From an uncultured Oscillospiraceae bacterium (GTDB lineage Bacteria > Bacillota > Clostridia > Oscillospirales > Oscillospiraceae): DNA of 19,980 nucleotides. Shown here in pieces: positions 14,387 to 19,980 of this stretch (position 1 is the first letter of the stretch; every line of letters starts with the position of its first letter). The position numbers were made by a program, and so were the translations under genes. Where the stretch lies: contig CAKTZP010000024.1 of assembly GCA_934636045.1 (NCBI GenBank), forward strand, positions 1 to 19,980, given 5' to 3'. Under the pieces are notes generated by a model. The model had not been told where the DNA came from, did not search any database, and was given only the letters and a program-made list of their open reading frames with translations.

Positions 14387-17254
14387 TTACTTTGCCATCA
14401 GCTGCTGTGACGCTTTGCGGCTGTGACCTGCAAAGCGGACAAAGTTTGACAGCATCTGCGCGATCTCTGCGCGCGTGGCGTAGCTGCCCGGGCTGAGCGT
14501 CCGCGCGGCGGTGCCGCGGATCAACCCGCTGGCCACCGCCCACTGCACCGCCGAGAGCGCATACTGCGAAACGGCCGCGCGGTCGTCATAGGCCATCAGC
14601 TCGTCGCGCTCGGTGACGTCCATGCCGCACGCCCGCGCAAAGCGATACAAAAACGTCGCCAGCTGCTCGCGCGTCACCGGCTCGTCCGGCGAGAAGGTCG
14701 TCTTGCTCGTGCCTTGGATGATGCCGACCATCGCGCCCCAGTTGACCGCGCCGGCGTACCATGCGTCCTCCGGCACGTCGCGGAAGCCATACGACCAAGT
14801 AAAATCGCGGATGCCGCTCAGATTGGCCAGCACCTTGGCCACCATGGCGCGCGTCGTCGTCGCGTCCGGTGCAAAGGCCGTGTCCGAAACGCCGTTCATC
14901 ACACCGTTCCAGTAGACAAAATGCACCGCGTCGTGGTACCATGCACCGCGCGCAACATCGCGGAAGGGCGTTGTTGCCGTATCCAAAAAGCGGTAGCCGT
15001 TTTCGGCTGCGTACTGCTCGGCGTAGGTGCCGGTCGTGCCGAAGATCGTCAGCGGTGCGTCGCCGCAGAGCTTCGGCGGCAGGGAGCGCACACTCGTCGG
15101 AACGACCAGCTGCGCCAGCCTTGCGGTTTGAGCGTCGGTGAAAAATGCTCCGGGCTCCACGTCGCGCACATTTTCGCCCAGCACGGCGCTGTCCGGATCC
15201 CCCATCGAGCCGGCAGCCAGCCGCGTAACCGGTCTTCCCTCTACCGTGTCCGGCACAACGGCGGAGGCCGCGCCCGCGCTATAGGTCGGCCGGACGTACA
15301 GCGCCGTCAGCTCTGCGCCGTTGCGCGCAAAGACGCCGCTTTTGCTCTGCACCGTTTCCGCGCCTGCAGGAATCGCAAGGAAGCGCAGTCCCTCCGCCGC
15401 AGCAAATTCCTCCGCCTCCGTTCCGGCGTAGCCGAGGAGCACCTCGATACCGTAAAGGTGTGCGTTGGCCGTGCTGCTGCGCCGGAAGGTCGGCGGCAGG
15501 TAGAGCATCTGCAGCTTTTCGCAGCCCGCAAACGGCGTGCCGAGCAAGGTCTCCAGCCCCTCCGGCACAGCCACGAAGGTCAGCTCACTGCACTGCAAAA
15601 ACGCCCAATCCTCCAGAAGACGCAGCGTCTCGGGCAGACGGAATGCCGTTGCCGGACAGCGCGCCAGCGCCGAGTCACAGATGCGTTCGACCGCCGCGCC
15701 CTCCACCGTCGCGGGGATAACGACCTCGCCGGTCAGATACTGCGCCTCCGCGCCGACGACCCACGCCTTGCCGGACGGGAAAATTTTATATTTAATGTGG
15801 TCGAGCATGACGACCCGCGCGCCCGGCCCCTCCTCTCCGGTCAGGAGATTCACAAACGGGATCTCCTCCCGTTTGCAGTAAGCCTCCATCGGGCTGTCCG
15901 GATAGCCGCGCACGCGGCTGACGCTCGAATTTTTCAGGCAACCCTCGCACTGCGTCACCGTTGAGGGCACGGTCAGCTCCAAAAGCGCCGCGTTCCATGC
16001 AAACACCTCCGCGCCCAGCGTTTCCACGCCCTCGGCCAGCGTCACCGCGCGCAGCTGGTTCAGCGCAAATGCCCGCTCGCCGAGACTGCGCAGCGCCGTG
16101 CCGAACACCGCCTCCGTCAGTCCGCAGCCGAGGAAGCTCTCCGCACCCGCGCGCACCAGCGCCGAAAACTGCGGCGTGCCGGTCAGCCGGGTCTCCGCAA
16201 ACGCACCGTCCCCGGCCACGCGCAGCTGCTGCGGCACATTGGCCTGCTTGGCGCAGACCGCGCGCCGCCCAACCGTCCGCACCGTATCTGGCAGGGTCAC
16301 GGTGCCGTATTTTTGACCCGTTTCATAAAAGCACAGCGGCTCCAGCGCCGTCACCGGCGCGCCGTCCAGCGTCTCCGGGACAATCACGTCCCCTTCGCCC
16401 GGGCCGCGCACCACGACCGCCTCGTCACCGATCCGCCGGTATTGCAGCCCGCCGGCCGCACGCAGCGGATACGCCGCCGGGTCATAGTCCAATTCGTCAA
16501 AATAGATCCGATGCGTCGGCTCCTTGATTTCCCGCGCGATCGGCGCACTGCGATGGCAATAGACCGTCTGCACGCCGGAAAACGGCTCGTTTGCACTGCT
16601 CGTTGTTGTGCCGCAGACGAGCAGCTCCTCGATGCGGCAGGGAAACGCCAGACGGCCGATGTATTTGACCGACGCCGGAATGCGCACGCGCATTTGGTCA
16701 GCCAAGCCGAAAAACGCCTGCTCGTCAATGCGCTCAAGCCTCTCCGGCAGCTCCACCGACTGCAGCGCGGCGCCGGCAAAGCACGCCGTACCGATCTCGC
16801 GCAGCCCTGCGGGCAGGCGGATCACCGTCAGCGCCGTATTGGCAAAGGTGCGGCTGCCCAGATAGCGTACGCTCGCCGGAAGCATGATCTCGCCGAGCTG
16901 CGTACAGTCGGCAAACGTCCCGCGCAGCGTCGTCAGTCCCTCCGGCAAAACGGCCTCCGAAAGCCCGCTGCAGCCGCGGAACGCGCCGTCCAGACGCTCC
17001 AGCCCTGCCTCAACGATCACGGAAACCAGCCCCTGCTCGTTTTCAAATGCGCCGTCGGCAACCGCCGTCACAGTGTAGCCGTCGATCGTCTCGGGGATGA
17101 TGAGCTGACCGGTCACCGCGCCGGTCGCGCCCGTGATCGTCGCGTTTCCGTCCACAAGCGTATAGGTCAGCTCCGCCCCTGCCGCGTGCGCCGTCGGCAG
17201 GTAAGCAAGCAGCGCCGCCAAAACCAGCAGCGCTGCAAGAATTCTACGTTTCAC
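14387..17254 (-). CDS. Leucine-rich-repeat (BspA-like) surface protein with SLH anchor
   Basis: The 955 aa protein starts with a signal peptide (basic KRR, hydrophobic ILAALLVLAALLAYLP, cleavage near AHA-AG). A long region follows of BspA-type LRR_5 repeats (about 28-760), with recurring VIPETIDGYTVTAVADGAFEN-like units and patterns such as LPEGLTTLRGTFADCTQL. Three S-layer homology domains end the protein (about 763-815, 822-872 and 887-940), each with a TRA/TRE motif, two opening with FRDV and AWY. SLH domains bind cell wall polysaccharide, so the repeats face outward, probably for adhesion or ligand binding. The likely start is the GTG at 17254, overlapping the blaR1-type stop as GTGA, with GGAGAGG upstream. 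It is the last gene of the BlaI/BlaR1-type operon. Confidence 0.92.
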   Translation of the reverse strand: MKRRILAALLVLAALLAYLPTAHAAGAELTYTLVDGNATITGATGAVTGQLIIPETIDGYTVTAVADGAFENEQGLVSVIVEAGLERLDGAFRGCSGLSEAVLPEGLTTLRGTFADCTQLGEIMLPASVRYLGSRTFANTALTVIRLPAGLREIGTACFAGAALQSVELPERLERIDEQAFFGLADQMRVRIPASVKYIGRLAFPCRIEELLVCGTTTSSANEPFSGVQTVYCHRSAPIAREIKEPTHRIYFDELDYDPAAYPLRAAGGLQYRRIGDEAVVVRGPGEGDVIVPETLDGAPVTALEPLCFYETGQKYGTVTLPDTVRTVGRRAVCAKQANVPQQLRVAGDGAFAETRLTGTPQFSALVRAGAESFLGCGLTEAVFGTALRSLGERAFALNQLRAVTLAEGVETLGAEVFAWNAALLELTVPSTVTQCEGCLKNSSVSRVRGYPDSPMEAYCKREEIPFVNLLTGEEGPGARVVMLDHIKYKIFPSGKAWVVGAEAQYLTGEVVIPATVEGAAVERICDSALARCPATAFRLPETLRLLEDWAFLQCSELTFVAVPEGLETLLGTPFAGCEKLQMLYLPPTFRRSSTANAHLYGIEVLLGYAGTEAEEFAAAEGLRFLAIPAGAETVQSKSGVFARNGAELTALYVRPTYSAGAASAVVPDTVEGRPVTRLAAGSMGDPDSAVLGENVRDVEPGAFFTDAQTARLAQLVVPTSVRSLPPKLCGDAPLTIFGTTGTYAEQYAAENGYRFLDTATTPFRDVARGAWYHDAVHFVYWNGVMNGVSDTAFAPDATTTRAMVAKVLANLSGIRDFTWSYGFRDVPEDAWYAGAVNWGAMVGIIQGTSKTTFSPDEPVTREQLATFLYRFARACGMDVTERDELMAYDDRAAVSQYALSAVQWAVASGLIRGTAARTLSPGSYATRAEIAQMLSNFVRFAGHSRKASQQLMAK

Positions 17255-18711
17255 GGTGTGTCTTCCTCTCCGTTGAGAAGCCACGACAGGTCGCCCGCCG
17301 GGCCATTGTTCGGATTGATGTCGATCTGCGGCTGGTAATCCTCGCCCAAGAACGACGCCTTCCGGTCTTCGTCCACGGCCGTGGCCTGCACCGTGACCGT
17401 CGCCACAAGCATGCTGCCCGAGCCGTTGTCACAATAAAGATTCGCCGTGCCGCTGCCATAGGCGCAGAGCGTGTATTCCAGCGTGCCGTCTATGGCCTCG
17501 GAATAGCACTCGATGGCCAGCACCGACGGCTGGTCTGATACCAGCCGCGCAGCCGTATCCCCCGTCAGCGTCACGTAGAGCATTGTTCCGGGCGTCACCG
17601 ACGACGGGATCGCCGAGATGTGCACCGCGTCTGCGGGTTCCTCGGGTCTCTCCGGCTCGGTCGGCTCGCTGGCGTCGGCCTCGTTATCCTCCGTCCTCTC
17701 GACTGCCGTCACCGGCTGCGTCTGCTCCGGCCGGTTGTCCTCCTTCGCCGTCTCCTGCTGTGTGGCAGGCTCGGTCATCTTCTTCGTCGTCAAACGCGGA
17801 ATATCGACTTTTTCCGCCGCTGCGCTGACCGTCAAAAAGCCCATGCATGCCATGACCACCGTCACGATGCCGAGCATCACGCTCAGCGCGGGGCGAACCT
17901 TCGCCTTGGCCAGTGCCTTCAAGCGCTTTGCCGTGCTGTTGACGGAAAAGCCGGTCTGCAGCACGCCGCCAAAGGTGCGGTCTCGCTCGGTTTCCACCAG
18001 AGTCCGGGCATATTGCACCTTGCCGCCCTTTCCCAACGCGCGGACGACCGCCGCGTCGCAGCGCATTTCCATATCCTGTGACGCGAGATACAGCATCAGC
18101 CACACCGCGGGATTGAACCAGTGCACGCAGCAGACCGTCAGCAGCAGTCCCTTAAACAGGACGTCCCGGTGGCGGATATGCGTGCGCTCGTGCGCCAGAA
18201 CCTGCGTCAGCTTCTGCCCGTCGTGCCAGTCAAAGTCCGCCGGGAGCAGAATGACCGGACGGAGCACGCCGTAGGTCAGCGGCGAGGCCAGCCCATCGAG
18301 CATGCGCACATTTGCCGCAACGCCCGCCTGCTCTGGCATCGGCACAGAAAAGCGAAAGGAGCGACGCAGCCGCACATGCGACACGGCAAAGCCGATCAGG
18401 AGCGCCGCCGCCACAGCCATCCAGACCCACGGCAGCAGGCGCAGCAGGGACGCATTGCTCTGCACCGGGGTCAGCTCCGTCGGCTGCACAATCGAGCGCA
18501 CCGCCGTCGCGGCAAAATTCTGCTCGCTCTGCGCGGGCAGCGCGATCTGCACCCCCGTGGGAATAAACACCGGCACGAGCAGCCGCAGTGCTGCGATCGC
18601 CCACAGGGTGAGGAACACACTGCGGTGCACCCGCCGCTGCAGCAGCAGCCGCAGCAGGGTGATCATGCCAATCATCCCTGCGCCGATCAGGCTCATTCGT
18701 AACAGCGTCAT
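17251..18711 (-). CDS. BlaR1-type M56 membrane protease with Ig-like sensor
   Basis: This 486 aa protein has the BlaR1/MecR1 layout. Hydrophobic segments lie near 7-24, 31-52, 91-112 and 278-298. A cytoplasmic M56 zinc protease has HERTH at 174-178 and the third ligand candidate E215 in QDMEMRCD. In BlaR1 this protease is switched on by an outside signal and leads to BlaI cleavage. The outside part differs: after a Glu/Thr/Pro-rich linker (about 308-360) comes a small Ig-like beta domain (about 362-445, ISAIPSSVTPGTMLYVTL to VATVTVQA). It has no penicillin-binding domain and no SxxK active site, so beta-lactam is not the expected signal. ATG overlaps the blaI-type stop by 4 bases, and its stop overlaps the surface-protein start. 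Confidence 0.9.
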   Translation of the reverse strand: MTLLRMSLIGAGMIGMITLLRLLLQRRVHRSVFLTLWAIAALRLLVPVFIPTGVQIALPAQSEQNFAATAVRSIVQPTELTPVQSNASLLRLLPWVWMAVAAALLIGFAVSHVRLRRSFRFSVPMPEQAGVAANVRMLDGLASPLTYGVLRPVILLPADFDWHDGQKLTQVLAHERTHIRHRDVLFKGLLLTVCCVHWFNPAVWLMLYLASQDMEMRCDAAVVRALGKGGKVQYARTLVETERDRTFGGVLQTGFSVNSTAKRLKALAKAKVRPALSVMLGIVTVVMACMGFLTVSAAAEKVDIPRLTTKKMTEPATQQETAKEDNRPEQTQPVTAVERTEDNEADASEPTEPERPEEPADAVHISAIPSSVTPGTMLYVTLTGDTAARLVSDQPSVLAIECYSEAIDGTLEYTLCAYGSGTANLYCDNGSGSMLVATVTVQATAVDEDRKASFLGEDYQPQIDINPNNGPAGDLSWLLNGEEDTP

Positions 18712-19073
18712 TCCGCCGCTGCCTCCAGCTCGCTGAGCTGCTGATAAAGCTTCTTCAGCTGCTTAAGGCTCAGCTTCTTCTGCCCCACCAGCGCAGCGAC
18801 AAGCACATCCGCCGAGCCATGGTAATTGTTCTGCAGCAGCTCGTCAGTCTCCCACTCCGCTGCCTGTTCGCGGGTAATGGCCGCGCTGCACCGATAGGCA
18901 GGCTCCTGCCTATGCAGCAGCCGCTTGCCCTCGCAGCGGGAAAGCATCGTATAAGAGGTCGTCTTGCTCCAGCCGACCCGGTTTTTCAGCTCCACCGCGA
19001 TATCCTTTGCGGTCATATTGTCCTGTTCCCACAGAACCTCCATCACCTTGCGTTCCGCCTCTGTCAGGTGCAT
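18708..19073 (-). CDS. BlaI/MecI-type transcriptional repressor
   Basis: The 121 aa length and pattern are those of the BlaI/MecI/CopY family. A winged helix runs LTEAERKVMEVLWEQDNMTAKDIAVELKNRVGWSKTTSYTMLSRCEGKRLLHRQEPAYRCSAAITREQAA, followed by a C-terminal dimerisation part (LVAALVGQKKLSLKQLKKLYQQLSELEAAAE). In known systems the dimer blocks its own operon until the paired M56 protease triggers its cleavage. ATG at 19073 has GGGAG 8 bases upstream; the frame stays open further left, but that part covers the promoter. It overlaps the protease gene by 4 bases (ATGA) and leads the three-gene operon. Confidence 0.94.
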   Translation of the reverse strand: MHLTEAERKVMEVLWEQDNMTAKDIAVELKNRVGWSKTTSYTMLSRCEGKRLLHRQEPAYRCSAAITREQAAEWETDELLQNNYHGSADVLVAALVGQKKLSLKQLKKLYQQLSELEAAAE

Positions 19074-19101
19074 AACGTTCACTCCCTTCTTCACTGTCCT
19101 T

Positions 19102-19130
19102 ATTTTACCAGCCTTACCATGTCTTGTCAA
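19102..19130 (-). promoter_or_regulatory. Promoter of the BlaI/BlaR1-type/LRR-SLH operon
   Basis: On the minus strand a perfect TTGACA (19125-19130) and TAAAAT (19102-19107) are 17 bases apart, 29 bases before the ATG. TGGTAAGG and TGGTAAAA are a direct repeat inside or beside the spacer and -10 box and could be part of an operator. I see no clear TACA-TGTA type BlaI site. Confidence 0.75.
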
Positions 19131-19177
19131 TGGATTTTCGGAGAAAAACCCGACATCCTTTCGCATTTTTCCGACGC

Positions 19178-19206
19178 TTGCATAATGACACGCGTTGTGC
19201 TATAAT
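19178..19206 (+). promoter_or_regulatory. Promoter of the TetR-family gene
   Basis: TTGCAT (19178-19183) and a perfect TATAAT (19201-19206) are 17 bases apart. Transcription would start near 19213, 42 bases before the ATG. It is divergent from the BlaI-type operon promoter. Confidence 0.7.
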
Positions 19207-19254
19207 ATGGCTGTGGTGTTCGGCCGCTAAACCAGCTCCAACGGAGGTCAAGAG

Positions 19255-19812
19255 ATGGCAAATTTTACAAAAAAAGCGATCAAGGAATCCTTTTTGAAGC
19301 TGCTCAACGAGAAGCCGATGAGCAAGATTACCGTGCGCGACATCGTCGAGGACTGCGGCATCAACCGTAACTCCTTTTATTATCACTATCAGGACATTCC
19401 CGCCCTGCTTGAAAGCATTGTGGAGGAGGCCACCGCAGAGACCATTGCCCGCTATCCGCGCATCAACTCGCTGGAGGAGTGCTTTCAGGCCGTTTTTTCC
19501 TTTGCCGTCAAAAATAAGCGCGCGGTTTATCACATTTTCCATTCCGTCAACCGCGACGTTTTTGACCGCGAGCTGCTCAAGCTCTGCAGCTATGCCGTAA
19601 CGACCTATGTCGACACCGTCTTCCCCGAGCACCATCTCGACGAGGCCGAGCGTGCGCGGGCCATCCGCTTCATCCAGTGCGAGTTTTTCGGTCTGATCAT
19701 CGAATGGCTCAACAGCGGCATGCGCAGCGACGCCGTTGAAGACCTCCACCATATCGCTGCCCTCTGCAAAGAGCTCCCTGCCATTCTTCCCGAGGAGCTG
19801 CAGACCACCTGA
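19255..19812 (+). CDS. TetR-family transcriptional regulator
   Basis: The 185 aa protein begins with a TetR helix-turn-helix (about 4-52: TKKAIKESFLKLLNEKPMSKITVRDIVEDCGINRNSFYYHYQDIPALLESI). The C-terminal helical ligand domain has VKNKRAVYHIFHSV, FDRELLKLCSYAVTTYVDTVF and FIQCEFFGLIIEWLNSGM. This resembles the DhaS-like branch with a short C-terminal domain. Its target and ligand are unknown. ATG has GGAGG 9 bases upstream. It is transcribed away from the BlaI-type operon and stands alone before a terminator-like hairpin, so it may regulate itself and perhaps a gene outside the window. Confidence 0.92.
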   Translation: MANFTKKAIKESFLKLLNEKPMSKITVRDIVEDCGINRNSFYYHYQDIPALLESIVEEATAETIARYPRINSLEECFQAVFSFAVKNKRAVYHIFHSVNRDVFDRELLKLCSYAVTTYVDTVFPEHHLDEAERARAIRFIQCEFFGLIIEWLNSGMRSDAVEDLHHIAALCKELPAILPEELQTT

Positions 19813-19825
19813 ATTCCAAAAAAAC

Positions 19826-19852
19826 ACGCCCTGATGTGCAGCATCAGGGCGT
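19826..19852. terminator. Intrinsic terminator, strongest leftward
   Basis: Bases 19826-19836 pair with 19842-19852 (11 bp, 5-base loop), 13 bases after the TetR stop. On the minus strand the stem is followed by a run of seven T, so it should stop a leftward transcript entering from beyond 19980. On the plus strand only two T follow, so it ends the TetR mRNA less strongly. Confidence 0.75.
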
Positions 19853-19874
19853 TGGCGTGTCGAAAAACTACCCC

Positions 19875-19974
19875 GCATGTCATTGCGAAGGCGCAGCCGT
19901 TGGCGACGAAGGAGCCTTGCGGATGCGGGCTCTCCGCTTGCCGGTCGGAGCGAAGCGACGTGGCAATCTTATGC
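19875..19974. repeat. Interspersed repeat of the GTCATTGCGA ... TGGCAATCT type
   Basis: The segment begins GCATGTCATTGCGAAGG and ends CGTGGCAATCTTATGC, with ends that are imperfect inverted copies of each other (19875-19886 with 19963-19974). Short repeats with these CATTGCGA and TGGCAATCT ends are found dispersed between genes in many bacteria. An inner inverted repeat CCGCAT/ATGCGG is also present. It may extend past the window. Confidence 0.65.
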
Positions 19975-19980
19975 AGGCAG

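Noticed and set aside
14714-15964. 416-codon plus-strand open frame opposite the LRR-SLH gene
   Set aside because: It is an arginine-rich mirror frame of a clearly real SLH protein.
1-19980. CRISPR array, tRNA or rRNA genes, prophage or transposase genes
   Set aside because: No regularly spaced direct repeats, cloverleaf-like sequences, rRNA stretches, phage genes or transposase genes were seen on either strand.

Overview
This window looks like chromosomal DNA from a GC-rich member of the Clostridia, probably of the Oscillospiraceae type. The basis is two T-box riboswitches, clean sigma-A promoters with 17-18 bp spacers, strong Shine-Dalgarno sites, an S-layer-homology surface protein, a BlaI/BlaR1 pair and selenium-hydroxylase accessory genes. 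No species can be named from the sequence alone. I see no prophage, transposase gene, tRNA, rRNA or CRISPR array.

Region 1 (1-6685, + strand) is housekeeping. A strong promoter is followed by a long rod-shaped RNA that may be 6S RNA. Next comes a cysteine-specific T-box (specifier TGC), then cysE, cysS, polA, rimI and tsaD, packed with overlaps or short gaps. The T-box would tune cysteine synthesis and tRNA-Cys charging; the other genes seem to ride along or have internal promoters. An AT-rich stretch without genes and a two-way terminator separate this run from Region 2.

Region 2 (6938-10284) holds two divergent units. Leftward is a stand-alone sugar-importer ATPase of the MsmK/UgpC type with an odd lysine-rich insert. 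Rightward is a tryptophan T-box (specifier TGG) in front of a lone trpB of the TrpB2 class, followed by a palindromic repeat and a shared terminator.

Region 3 (10297-14011) is a selenium-dependent molybdenum hydroxylase module. A small ModE-like repressor, probably translated from a leaderless mRNA, faces yqeC-yqeB-selD and an IclR-family regulator across a 136-bp divergent promoter region. It fits the labile-selenium cofactor route rather than selenocysteine synthesis. A gene-free, hairpin-rich, AT-rich segment (14012-14386) follows.

Region 4 (14387-19073, - strand) is the most unusual part. A BlaI-type repressor, a BlaR1-type M56 membrane protease whose sensor is an Ig-like domain instead of a penicillin-binding domain, and a large leucine-rich-repeat/SLH surface protein form one operon, with 4-base overlaps at both junctions. 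I infer a proteolytic signalling route that senses something other than beta-lactam and controls a surface adhesin or scaffold. A divergent TetR-family gene, a hairpin that terminates best leftward, and an interspersed repeat close the window.
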